Below are positions 41,218 through 49,562 of a DNA stretch of 64,000 nt, piece after piece. The position numbers and the translations under genes are program-made. The notes under the pieces are model-generated. The model was given only the letters and a program-made list of their open reading frames with translations, made no database searches and was not told where the DNA came from. Every line of letters begins with the position of its first letter. Position 1 is the first letter of the stretch. Source of the stretch: CAYSYM01 sp964435115 (GTDB taxonomy: Bacteria; Chloroflexota; UBA6077; CF-72); NCBI GenBank assembly GCA_964435115.1, contig CAYSYM010000016.1, forward strand, positions 1 to 64,000, given 5' to 3'.

Positions 41218-42443
41218 GCGCGCTCGAAACGTCCCCGCTGAAGATCCTGCTGATTGAGGATAACCCGGGCGACGCTCGCTTGATCCGTGAGATGCTCCTC
41301 GAGGCGAGCGGGGCGGCGTGTGTCCTGGAATCCGTGGCCTGCCTGTCCGCGGGCCTGCAGCGGCTGGCCGAAGACACGTTCGACGTCGTCCTGCTGGACC
41401 TTTCCCTGCCCGATGCCGCTGGCTTGCGGACGTTCGAGCGGGTCAACGCCTGCCGGCCCGACCTCCCCATCATCGTGCTGACCGGGCTGGACGACGAGTC
41501 GGTCGCGGTGGGCGCGGTCCAGGCGGGCGCGCAGGACTACTTGCTGAAAGGCCACGTCGACCCCCACGAGCTGCGGCTCGCGATGCGCTACGCCATCGAG
41601 CGGAAGCGGCTGGAGGCAGACCGCAACCAGATGCTGGCGCGGGAGCGGATCGCCCGGGCCGAGGCCGAGCGGCTCGCGGCCGAGCGCGCCGCGGTCGTCG
41701 CGGCGCAGCGCGAGCTGGAGCGCCAGAAGGATGAGTTCGTCGCCAACGTCTCGCACGACCTGCGGACGCCGGTCGCGGCGATCAAGGCGTCGATCGGCGT
41801 GATCCTGGCGAACGAGCCGCCGGCCGTGTCCGAGCCGCTGCACCGCCTGTTCACCAACATCGACCGGGCCGCGGATGAGATGGCCCGCCTGGTCGATGAC
41901 CTGCTGGAGCTGGCCCGGCTGCGAGCCGGGCGGGTGCAGCTACGCCCCGTGGTATGCGACCTCCGCGAGCTCGCCGAGCGGTCCGCTCACGTCATCGCGA
42001 CTCTGGCGGAGACGCGCGCCCAGACCGTCGAGGTGGACGTCCCGGACGAGCCGGTCCACGCGCTTGCCGACAGCGAGCGCCTGTCGCGCGCGCTGACGAA
42101 CCTGCTGAGCAATGCCCACAAGTACGGCCGCGTCGGCGGCACGATCCGCGTGCTTGTGCGGCGCAGCGCGGACGACGTGCGGCTGGGCGTAGCCGACGAC
42201 GGCCCCGGCATTGCGGAGCACGACCAGGCGCACATCTTCGACCGCTTCTACCGTTCGGAAACCGAGGCGACGCGGCGCAACCTCGGCAGCGGGCTGGGCC
42301 TGCCGATCGCCCGGGCGATGGTCGAGCTGCACGGGGGGCGCATCTGGGTCGAGAGCGCGCTCGGCCGCGGGACGACGTTCTGGATCGCCCTGCCGGCGGC
42401 GCGGAGCCTGGCGACGGTCGCAGGAAAGGAACGCGCACCATGA
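41214..42443 (+). CDS. Receiver-histidine kinase hybrid (REC, HisKA, HATPase)
   Basis: A 409-residue protein. The receiver is at about 8-125 (IEDNPGDARLIREML; VVLLDLSLPDAAG; IVLTGLDDE; DYLLKG). A coiled-coil linker spans about 130-175 (ERIARAEAERLAAERAAVVAAQRELERQ). HisKA has FVANVSHDLRTPVAAIKASIG with the His near 182, followed by HATPase (LTNLLSNAHKYGR; DDGPGIAEHDQAHIFDRFYRS; GSGLGLPIARAMVELHGG). The input is thus a phosphorylated receiver rather than a sensor domain, linking the first kinase to the last regulator in a probable phosphorelay. It is coupled by ATGA on both sides. Confidence 0.92.
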   Translation: MSALETSPLKILLIEDNPGDARLIREMLLEASGAACVLESVACLSAGLQRLAEDTFDVVLLDLSLPDAAGLRTFERVNACRPDLPIIVLTGLDDESVAVGAVQAGAQDYLLKGHVDPHELRLAMRYAIERKRLEADRNQMLARERIARAEAERLAAERAAVVAAQRELERQKDEFVANVSHDLRTPVAAIKASIGVILANEPPAVSEPLHRLFTNIDRAADEMARLVDDLLELARLRAGRVQLRPVVCDLRELAERSAHVIATLAETRAQTVEVDVPDEPVHALADSERLSRALTNLLSNAHKYGRVGGTIRVLVRRSADDVRLGVADDGPGIAEHDQAHIFDRFYRSETEATRRNLGSGLGLPIARAMVELHGGRIWVESALGRGTTFWIALPAARSLATVAGKERAP

Positions 42444-43147
42444 AGATCCTCGTTGTCGACGACGATCCCCACATCCTCGACGCGGTGACGGTGGGCTTCC
42501 AGCTCCAGTGGCAGGACAGCACGGTGATCGCGGCGGCAGACGGCGAAGCGGGCCTGCGCGCCTTCTACGAGCACGACCCGGACGTGGTGGTGCTCGACGT
42601 GGCCCTGCCGGGGAAGAGTGGCTTCGAGGTGCTGCAGGAGGTGCGGCGCGTCTCCGACGTGCCGGTGCTCATGCTCACCGCCCGGGGCGAAGAGATGGAT
42701 CAGGTGCGCGGCCTGGAGCTGGGCGCCGACGACTACGTGGTGAAGCCCTTCAGCCACCTGGCCTTGCTCGCGCGCATCAAGGCAGTCCTCCGTCGAGCGG
42801 AGCTGCCGCCCCCCATTCGGGCGCTGCCTGACGTCGTGGCTGGCGACCTGGCCATCAACTTCCAGAACCACCAGGTGACCCTGCGCGGCGAGCCCGTGCG
42901 CCTGACGCCGGTGGAGTACAAGCTGCTCTACCACCTGGTCCGCAACGCCGGGCGGCTGATGCCCCACCAGGTGCTGCTCGACCGCGTGTGGGGCGACGCC
43001 TACGGCGCGACCACGGATTACCTCAAGGTGTTCATCAGCCGGCTCCGCGCCAAGATCGAGCGGCCCGGGGGACCGCGCTACATCGAGACCGAGCGCGGGC
43101 TGGGCTACCGCTTCGTTCGCCCGAAGGAAGCGCAGCCCGCGGGCTGA
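42440..43147 (+). CDS. OmpR/PhoB-family DNA-binding response regulator
   Basis: A 235-residue regulator. The receiver spans 1-120 (VVDDDPHILDAV; VVVLDVALPGKSGFEVL with the phospho-Asp near 54; MLTARGEEMDQVRGLELGADDYVVKPF). A winged helix spans about 135-230 (VRLTPVEYKLLYHLVRNAGRLMPHQVLLDRVWG, then YLKVFISRLRAKIE and YIETERGLGYRF). This is the only classical DNA-binding output in the operon. Proteins of this class bind direct repeats with 11-bp spacing, the spacing found in the arrays of this window. The ATG at 42440 overlaps the previous stop, with AGGAAAGGA upstream. Confidence 0.95.
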   Translation: MKILVVDDDPHILDAVTVGFQLQWQDSTVIAAADGEAGLRAFYEHDPDVVVLDVALPGKSGFEVLQEVRRVSDVPVLMLTARGEEMDQVRGLELGADDYVVKPFSHLALLARIKAVLRRAELPPPIRALPDVVAGDLAINFQNHQVTLRGEPVRLTPVEYKLLYHLVRNAGRLMPHQVLLDRVWGDAYGATTDYLKVFISRLRAKIERPGGPRYIETERGLGYRFVRPKEAQPAG

Positions 43148-43246
43148 CGTGCGGCCCAGGTCGGCGCAGGTGCGCCCCCGTACTGCGCGCTCAAGACGAG
43201 AAGAGGCAGCCCGACGCCGAGCGAGGCGGAGGCGGTGTGGGGCGTG

Positions 43247-45739
43247 TTAATGGGTCTCGATCAGCGCCTGCCGGGCGCGCTCGGTGGCCTCGCGGTAGGA
43301 CATGCCCTTGGGGAAGGTCAGCGGCTCGCCGACGATCAGCCGGAACGTCCCCCGTCGGTGCGGCAGGAAGGGGAACCGCGGATCCGGTGGGAAGAGCGGC
43401 CAGTACTCCTCCACCTTGAACGGCACGATGGGCACCTGCATCTCGACCGCCATCAGGCCGGTGCCGCCCTGGAACGGCAGCACCTCGCCGTCTGGCTCGG
43501 GCTCCCCTTCCGGGCTGACGATCACGGCGTAGCCGTCGTCTAGCCACCGGCCGAGCTCCTCCAGGCTGGGTCCGACGACGCCCCCGCTCTTCTGGAACGG
43601 GAACGCCTGGGCGGCCAGCGCCGCGATCACCCCTTGCCAGCGGTCGCGGCCCTGCCACAGCCGGGCGTCGGCGGCGATCGCGACGCGCGATCGGAGGCGC
43701 GGGGGGAGCGCGCGCAGCATGGCGAGCGGGATGTAGGGCCCCTGGTAGTTGAAGATCAGCAGCGCGGGGGTGGGCAGGCGCGCCGCTCGCTCAGGGTGTA
43801 CGACCTCCAGGCGCAGCCAGCGGTCCTGCAGCCGGAAGGCGATCCCCAGCAGCAGCGGCCGGAGGAGCCGCGCCCACCAGGCGCGCGGCCAGCGTGTGCC
43901 GACCGGTGCCTCCTCTTCGACCGCGCTGGCTTCGACCAGCCGGCGCAGCTCGGCCACGGTGGTCTGCGGCCCCACCCGCAGCTCGTCCACCGCCCGCCCC
44001 AGCTCCTCCTCGATGGCTGCGAGCAGCTCGACGCGCCCGAGCGAGTCGAGCCCCAGCCCCGCGCCCAGGTCGAGCCCGTCGTGGATCTCGCTCGGCGAGC
44101 GGCCGGCCACCCGAGCGACCACGGCGAGGAGCGGGTCCGCTGGCTGGAGCGGCCCGGCCGGCCGCAGCGCGGCGGCGGTCGCCAGCCGCCGCTCGACCGC
44201 TTCCCGCACCAGCTTGCGGTCGACCTTCAGGGTGGGCGTGCGGGGGAAGTCCTCCTCCGACCAGACGGTGAAGCCCATGATCTGCTGGTGGTCCTCCAGC
44301 AGCCCGTTCGTCGCGCGCACGATCTCGCCGGCCTGGGCGGGCGCGTCCGTCAGCAGCACCGCGTGCACCGTCTCGCCGCCGTCGCGCGAGACGCCGACGA
44401 CGCAGCTCTCTTTCACCAGCGGGTGCCGGTTGAGGGTCTGCTCCACGTCCTCCGGGTACACCTTGCGGCCATCGGGCAGCACGATCTTGAAGGCTTCGCG
44501 CCCCGAGACGTGCAGGAACCCCTCGGCGTCGAAGAACCCCACGTCCGCCGAGCGGAACCAGCCGTCGACGAACGCCGCGGCGTTGAGCGCCGGGTTCTCG
44601 TAGTAGCCTGACGTGACGGTGGGGCCGCGGAGCAGGATCTCGCCCTCGTCGCCGATCCGCACCTGCACCCCCGGGATTGGCCGGCCGACTGTCCCCAGCC
44701 GCTGGCGACGCCAGTTGTTGAGCGTGGCGGCGCCGCTGGTCTCGGTGAGGCCGTAGCCTTCGAAGACGCGCACCCCCATCCGCTCCCACGCCTGGGCCAG
44801 GTGTGGGTTGAGGGGAGCGCCGCCGACGCCGAAGAACTGCAGGTGCCCCCCCAGCGCCCGGTGGACCGGGCGGAAGAGCAGCCGGCGCAGCGGGTGCGGC
44901 AGACGCTCGGCCAGGCGATGGGCCGTCTGCCACCGCGCCCACTGCCCTTCCTGCCGCGCCCGGCGCTCCATCCCGGCCAGCATGAGCCGCAGCAGCTCGG
45001 GCACGACGGCCATGCAGGTGGTGCGGCTCTCACGGAGGGCCCGGGCGATGGTGGCGGCGTTGAGCCGCGGGACGTACGTCACCTGCATGCCCGAGCTGTA
45101 GCTGTGGAGGAGGGTGATCGTCAGCTCGAGGATGTGGCTGAGCGGGAGCACCGAGAGCGCCCGGTAGCCGCGCTTCAGCGGGAACGCCACCCGCAAGCCT
45201 TCGATCTCGGCCAGCAGGTTCCCGTGCCTCAGCACGACCCCCTTGGGCACGCCGGTCGTCCCCGACGTGAAGGCGACCTCGCACAGGCTGTCCGGGCCGA
45301 CGTCCGGCAGCGACGCCAGGGGCGCGCCGTCCCGGACGTGCTCGAACAGCTCCTCGAGGACGAAGGTCTCCGCTACCGGCGGGCCGAACGTCCCTTCCAG
45401 GGTGCGCGACTTGAAGCCCAGGCGTGGCCGGGCGGCGGCGACGAACCGGTCGAGCACCTCCTGCCGCGTCCGGAGGTCGATCGGGACCACCACGATGCCC
45501 GCCAGCCAGGCGCCGAAGTAGAGCAGGGCATACTCGGGCATGTTGGGCGCCCACACCACGACCCGTTCGCCCGGTACCAGGTGATGCGCCGTGAGCCAGC
45601 CGGCCACCTGGCGCGTCCGCTGGCCGACCTGGCGAAACGTGAGCCGTTCCAGGCGGAAGCCCCGCCGGACCTGGAACGCCACGTCGTCGCCGTAGCGCTC
45701 CGCCGCCTCCAGTACCAGCTCGCCGAGGTTGCGCCTCAT
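43247..45739 (-). CDS. AMP-dependent acyl ligase / acyl carrier / PlsC-like fusion
   Basis: An 830-residue three-domain protein. Residues about 1-525 are an ANL-family ligase (FTSGTTGVPKGVVLRHGNLL; GYGLTETSGAATLNN; RSADVGFFDAEGFLHVSGR; PRTPTLKVDR). About 540-615 is an acyl-carrier domain with the pantetheine site LGLDSLGRVEL. About 630-830 is a PlsC-like acyltransferase. In the last, the catalytic H-x4-D reads Y-x4-I (NYQGPYI), while the downstream SPEGEPEPDG loop keeps only part of the EGTR motif. The ligase would load a fatty acid on the carrier; the transferase may be inactive or work differently. The start is ATG 45739. Confidence 0.88.
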   Translation of the reverse strand: MRRNLGELVLEAAERYGDDVAFQVRRGFRLERLTFRQVGQRTRQVAGWLTAHHLVPGERVVVWAPNMPEYALLYFGAWLAGIVVVPIDLRTRQEVLDRFVAAARPRLGFKSRTLEGTFGPPVAETFVLEELFEHVRDGAPLASLPDVGPDSLCEVAFTSGTTGVPKGVVLRHGNLLAEIEGLRVAFPLKRGYRALSVLPLSHILELTITLLHSYSSGMQVTYVPRLNAATIARALRESRTTCMAVVPELLRLMLAGMERRARQEGQWARWQTAHRLAERLPHPLRRLLFRPVHRALGGHLQFFGVGGAPLNPHLAQAWERMGVRVFEGYGLTETSGAATLNNWRRQRLGTVGRPIPGVQVRIGDEGEILLRGPTVTSGYYENPALNAAAFVDGWFRSADVGFFDAEGFLHVSGREAFKIVLPDGRKVYPEDVEQTLNRHPLVKESCVVGVSRDGGETVHAVLLTDAPAQAGEIVRATNGLLEDHQQIMGFTVWSEEDFPRTPTLKVDRKLVREAVERRLATAAALRPAGPLQPADPLLAVVARVAGRSPSEIHDGLDLGAGLGLDSLGRVELLAAIEEELGRAVDELRVGPQTTVAELRRLVEASAVEEEAPVGTRWPRAWWARLLRPLLLGIAFRLQDRWLRLEVVHPERAARLPTPALLIFNYQGPYIPLAMLRALPPRLRSRVAIAADARLWQGRDRWQGVIAALAAQAFPFQKSGGVVGPSLEELGRWLDDGYAVIVSPEGEPEPDGEVLPFQGGTGLMAVEMQVPIVPFKVEEYWPLFPPDPRFPFLPHRRGTFRLIVGEPLTFPKGMSYREATERARQALIETH

Positions 45740-45889
45740 GGCCGAGTGTCCGCGTCGCGTGTCACGCTCCGGCCCGGCCCGCCCCAGGGCCCGGCGGGGC
45801 AACTGAGAACCGCGCCTGGGCACCCCAACCGGCGCAGGCACCTCGCGGCCAGCGCGCCGCCATGCCGAGCGTCTCCCGCGTCGGCCGGC

Positions 45890-46129
45890 TTAGGCGCCGG
45901 GCTCGACGACCGGGTAAGTGAGCGTGTTGAGGACGCCCTCCGTACCGTGGACCTCCCGCAGCACGAACCGGGCCACGTCGTTCAGGTCGGCCGCCTCCAG
46001 CAGCACGATCACGTCGTGGGGCCCGACGACGATGTCGGCCGTGCGGATGCCAGGCTTCGCCTGCAGAGCTTGCTGCACCGCCTGGGTCGTCCCTGCCCGT
46101 GTGTTCACCAGAACGTAGGCGCGTGTCAT
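45890..46129 (-). CDS. Stand-alone Lrp/AsnC-type RAM domain protein
   Basis: A 79-residue protein consisting only of the ligand-binding (RAM) half of Lrp/AsnC regulators: AYVLVNTRAGTTQAVQQALQAKPGIRTADIVVGPHDVIVLLEAADLNDVARFVL. There is no helix-turn-helix. Such stand-alone domains oligomerise and bind amino acids, and some modulate other proteins. The ATG at 46129 has GGAGGAGA upstream on the minus strand. It has an operator array and promoter at 46218-46272, giving a leader of about 80 nt. Confidence 0.85.
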   Translation of the reverse strand: MTRAYVLVNTRAGTTQAVQQALQAKPGIRTADIVVGPHDVIVLLEAADLNDVARFVLREVHGTEGVLNTLTYPVVEPGA

Positions 46130-46217
46130 CCGGCTCTCCTCCAGCGCTGCGGCTCCTGGTGTCGGCCCCTGGCCAGCCTCGCCGCCAGGGAGATGTCCCC
46201 CCTCCTTCCCCGACTCC

Positions 46218-46272
46218 ATGCTGCGGCCCGCACGTTGCCACCGATGTAACGCTGGGTAAACGCGAGGTAAAC
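46218..46272 (-). promoter_or_regulatory. 11-bp-period operator array and -10 (RAM-domain gene)
   Basis: On the minus strand: GTTTACC (from 46272), GTTTACC (from 46261), GTTACAT (from 46250) and GGCAACG (from 46239), in exact 11-bp register. Nine bases later is CAGCAT (46223 to 46218). This is the best-preserved array in the window, and its last unit and -10 match the promoter at 38158-38212. Confidence 0.75.
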
Positions 46273-46337
46273 GGGGTGCCCGGTGTCGGATCGGGCCGGC
46301 GCATGCCGCCGCCTCGAGGCTCGCGCCGCGCGGGAGT

Positions 46338-46392
46338 GTTGACCCGGGGTTGACCCCGTGCGACCGTGGCTGTAACCCGCGGGAGCGACCAT
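46338..46392 (+). promoter_or_regulatory. 11-bp-period operator array and -10 (archease-rtcB)
   Basis: GTTGACC at 46338 and 46349, GCGACCG at 46360, TGTAACC at 46371, all in 11-bp register. GACCAT (46387-46392) begins nine bases after the last unit and is a weak -10. The rest of the 327-bp divergent gap (46130-46456) holds the minus-strand array and no gene. Confidence 0.68.
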
Positions 46393-46456
46393 GGCGGCAG
46401 AGTGCGCCCCCGGTGCAGCGCGGACCGTCGCGGCCGGGGCGTGGAGGCGAGGAGTG

Positions 46457-47023
46457 ATGCCCGCTCGCGAACGCAGTCCCAGAGGATCCGCTACCCGGCC
46501 CGCCGCGGGTGCCTCCGCGAGGCTGCGGGCCAGGCCCAGCCAGCGCCGCGGACGCCCCACGCGCGATGCGGTGCTGCCGCGCGGCCCTGGCGGCGCGAAG
46601 GCGAGGGCGGACCAGGAGCGGTACGGGTACTTCGAGCACGGGGCCGACGTCGGGGTCGTCGGTCGCGGGCGAACCGTGGCGGAGGCGTTCGCGGTGGCGG
46701 CCCGGGCCACGTTCGCCGTCATGGCCGACCTCGCCGCGGTGCGCGCCGGGGTGGCCGTGCGGGTCGCGTTCGACGAGCCTGACCCGGAGCTGGCCCTGGT
46801 GACCTGGCTGAACGGGCTGCTGGCGGAGGCCCGCGCGCGCGGGCTGGTGCTGGCCCGCTTCGCCCTGCGGCGTGACGGAGCGCACTGGCTTGGCGAGGCG
46901 TGGGGCGAGCCCTGGCGGCCCGAGGTCGAACGGGGGGTGGAGGTGAAGGGTGCGACCCTGACCATGCTCTCTGTTCGCCAGGTGGGCGAGGGCTGGGAGG
47001 CTCGCTGCGTGGTGGACGTGTAG
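46457..47023 (+). CDS. Archease (RtcB cofactor)
   Basis: A 188-residue protein. The conserved archease domain starts near residue 54 with RYGYFEHGADVGVVGRGRTVAEAFAVAARATFAVMAD; the His and Asp of EHGAD are metal-site residues. It ends VKGATLTMLSVRQVGEGWEARCVVDV. Archease helps RtcB load GMP and turn over. The first 50 residues are Arg/Pro/Gly-rich and unlike the family, so the start is uncertain; ATG 46457 has GAGGAG just before it, and an earlier ATG exists at 46391. It is followed after 8 bp by rtcB. Confidence 0.85.
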   Translation: MPARERSPRGSATRPAAGASARLRARPSQRRGRPTRDAVLPRGPGGAKARADQERYGYFEHGADVGVVGRGRTVAEAFAVAARATFAVMADLAAVRAGVAVRVAFDEPDPELALVTWLNGLLAEARARGLVLARFALRRDGAHWLGEAWGEPWRPEVERGVEVKGATLTMLSVRQVGEGWEARCVVDV

Positions 47024-47031
47024 GCGGCGCG

Positions 47032-48465
47032 ATGGACCTCGCCCGGCTCCAGCCGCTGGACGCCTACCGCTGGACGCTGCCGCCCGCGGCGGGCGAGCGG
47101 CGCGCCCCCATTACCCTGTTCGGCAGCCGGCCGTTGCTGGCGAGCATGGAGGAGAAGGTCCTCGAACAGCTCGCCAACGTGGCGAAGCTGCCCGGGCTGG
47201 TGGGAGCCGCCCTGGCCATGCCAGATGCCCACTGGGGGTACGGCTTCCCCATCGGCGGGGTCGCTGCCTTCGACCCTAACCGGGGCGGCATCGTCTCGGC
47301 CGGCGGGGTCGGCTTCGACATCTCGTGCGGCATTCGCTGCCTGCGCACCAGCCTGGCGTGGGCCGAAGTCGCTCCCTCCGCCGAGCGCCTGGCTGAGGCC
47401 CTCTTCCACGCCATCCCGGCTGGCGTGGGCGAAGAAGGTCCCCTCAGCCTGTCGGTCGAGGAGCTGGACGAGATGCTCGGCGACGGGGCGCAGTGGGCGC
47501 TCCGTCGCGGCTTCGGCGTGCCCGAGGACCTGGCGTACGTCGAGGAGCAGGGGCGCATGGCTGGCGCGGCGCCGGCCCGGGTTTCCGAGCTGGCCAAGCG
47601 ACGCCAGCGGCGCGAGATGGGCACGCTCGGCTCGGGCAACCACTACCTGGAGGTCGAGGTGGTCGACCACCTCTACGACGTCGAGGTGGCCCGGGCGTTC
47701 GGGCTGGACGAGGGACAGGTGGTCGTCTCCATCCACTGCGGCTCGCGCGGCCTGGGCCACCAGATCGGCACGGACTACCTGGTGCAGCTCGCCAAGGCGG
47801 CCACGCACCTCGGCGTCGCGCTGCCGGATCGGGAGCTCGCCTGCGCACCCGTCCATTCAGCGGAAGGCCAGGCCTACCTCGGCGCCATGCGGGCGGGCAT
47901 CAACTGCGCCCTCGCCAACCGCCAGATCCTGGCCCACCTCACCCGCGAGGTCTTCAAGCGCGTCTGCTCGGGCAGCGTGCTGGAGACGCTGTTCGACGTC
48001 TCCCACAACACCTGCAAGGCCGAGCGGCACCGGGTAGACGGCGAGGCGAAGCTGCTGTACGTGCACCGGAAGGGCGCCACCCGCGCCTTCGGCCCGGGCC
48101 ACCCGGACCTGCCGACACGCTACCGGGCGGTGGGGCAGCCGGTGATCATCGGCGGCAGCATGGGCACCGGCTCCTACGTGCTGGTCGGCACCCCGGAGAG
48201 CGAAGCGCGCGCCTGGTCCTCGGCCTCGCACGGGGCGGGCCGGGCGATGAGCCGGCACCAGGCGTTGAAGCAGTGGCGCGGGCGCGAGCTGGTGGACGAG
48301 CTGGCTCTGCAGGGGATCCTGATCCGGACGAAGTCGCTCCGTGGCGCCGCGGAGGAGGCGCCCGGCGCCTACAAGGACGTGGACCTGGTGGCCGAGGCGA
48401 CCGAGCGGGCTGGCCTGGCACGGCGCGTGGCTCGCCTCCGCCCGCGGATCTGCATCAAGGGGTAG
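47032..48465 (+). CDS. rtcB: tRNA/RNA-splicing ligase RtcB
   Basis: A 477-residue GTP-dependent RNA ligase that joins 2',3'-cyclic phosphate or 3'-phosphate ends to 5'-OH ends, in tRNA splicing or RNA repair. Active-site elements are intact: PDAHWGYGFPIGGVAAF, GGVGFDISCGIR (metal Cys), GSGNHYLEVEVV, IHCGSRGLGHQIG, DVSHNTCKAERH, and YVHRKGATRAFGPG around the guanylylated His. It ends RICIKG, a usual C-terminus. It is paired with archease. The operon sits under the 46338 array, which suggests induction by a two-component signal. Confidence 0.96.
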   Translation: MDLARLQPLDAYRWTLPPAAGERRAPITLFGSRPLLASMEEKVLEQLANVAKLPGLVGAALAMPDAHWGYGFPIGGVAAFDPNRGGIVSAGGVGFDISCGIRCLRTSLAWAEVAPSAERLAEALFHAIPAGVGEEGPLSLSVEELDEMLGDGAQWALRRGFGVPEDLAYVEEQGRMAGAAPARVSELAKRRQRREMGTLGSGNHYLEVEVVDHLYDVEVARAFGLDEGQVVVSIHCGSRGLGHQIGTDYLVQLAKAATHLGVALPDRELACAPVHSAEGQAYLGAMRAGINCALANRQILAHLTREVFKRVCSGSVLETLFDVSHNTCKAERHRVDGEAKLLYVHRKGATRAFGPGHPDLPTRYRAVGQPVIIGGSMGTGSYVLVGTPESEARAWSSASHGAGRAMSRHQALKQWRGRELVDELALQGILIRTKSLRGAAEEAPGAYKDVDLVAEATERAGLARRVARLRPRICIKG

Positions 48466-48521
48466 CGCCGGCCGGTCTCTGGAAGCGCCCGACCTCCGCC
48501 GGCGCGGTGCGCGCGCCCCGG

Positions 48522-49562
48522 TCAGCCCGCCGGGCCCGGGCGCGGCGCCAGCGCCGGGTTGCGCCCCTTGAACACGGCGAACAGCAGCCAGAGCGAGGGC
48601 AGCAGCAGCCCCAGGCCGAAGGGGAGCGTCCACAGGATCGCGCGCAGCGTCGCCGGCGGCGCCGCCGCGGCGTCGAGCGTCAGGTCGGGGTAGACGACGT
48701 AGGGCCACTGGGCGAGCGCCCAGCCGCCCAGCAGCAGGACGACCTGCCCCACGGCGAGCACCCGGGCGAGCTGGAAGCGCCGCTGCCACATGGCGAGCGC
48801 CGAGGCGGGCGCCAGCGCGACGCCGGCGGCGACGGCCGGCCCGGCTCGCGGACTGGTCAGTCCCTCCCACAGCCGGGGCGCTTCCACGTACGTCAGGAGC
48901 AGCGTGCCGAGGGAGAGGATACCGGCCACCAGCCAGACAGCCAGGGCTCGCCGCCGGAAGTCCTCCCGCACCGCGCCTTCGGTCTCCAGGGTCAGGTAGA
49001 CGGCGGCGAGGTAGGCGCACAGGGCCAGCGCCAGCGCCCCCGTCGCCAGCGGGAACGCCCCCAGCCAGGCCAGCTCCGAGCCGGGGGCGACCACGCCGTC
49101 CTGCACCCGGATGTGGCCGGTGGACGTGGAGACCGCGCCCAACGCGGCGCCCAGCAACACCGGAGTAAGCGTGCTCGCCACGCCGAAGACCCGCCCCCAG
49201 TTGAGCGGGGAGCGAGCGGCCGCGTGGCCGTGGGCGCGGAAGACGAAGGCGCCGCCCCGCAGCACGATCCCCAGGAGGATCAGGTGGAAGGGGACGAAGA
49301 GCGCCACGCTGAGGGCGGCGTACGCGGCGGGGAACGCGCTGAAGAGGAGGACGATCAGGAAGATCAGCCAGACGTGGTTGGCCTCCCAGACCGGGCCCAT
49401 CGCGGCAGCGATCGCCGCCCGGTGCTCCGCCGCTCGCGGGCCGCGTGCCAGGAGGTCCCAGACGCCACCGCCGAAGTCGGCGCCGCCGAGCACGGCGTAG
49501 GTGACCAGAGCCGCCAGCGCGACGAGCCCGACGAGCTCGGGCAGGAGGTCAGGCGGCGGCAC
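48522..49562 (-). CDS. cydB: Cytochrome bd-type quinol oxidase subunit II
   Basis: A 346-residue membrane protein with eight to nine helices, partner of subunit I in the bd-type oxidase that reduces O2 with quinol electrons. Signatures are TYAVLGGADFGGGVWDLLARG near 20-40 and MGPVWEANHVWLIFLIVLLFSAFP near 54-77. The start is GTG 49562, overlapping the 3' end of cydA by 14 bp. Length is slightly short for the family, with a compact C-terminus. Confidence 0.94.
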   Translation of the reverse strand: MPPPDLLPELVGLVALAALVTYAVLGGADFGGGVWDLLARGPRAAEHRAAIAAAMGPVWEANHVWLIFLIVLLFSAFPAAYAALSVALFVPFHLILLGIVLRGGAFVFRAHGHAAARSPLNWGRVFGVASTLTPVLLGAALGAVSTSTGHIRVQDGVVAPGSELAWLGAFPLATGALALALCAYLAAVYLTLETEGAVREDFRRRALAVWLVAGILSLGTLLLTYVEAPRLWEGLTSPRAGPAVAAGVALAPASALAMWQRRFQLARVLAVGQVVLLLGGWALAQWPYVVYPDLTLDAAAAPPATLRAILWTLPFGLGLLLPSLWLLFAVFKGRNPALAPRPGPAG

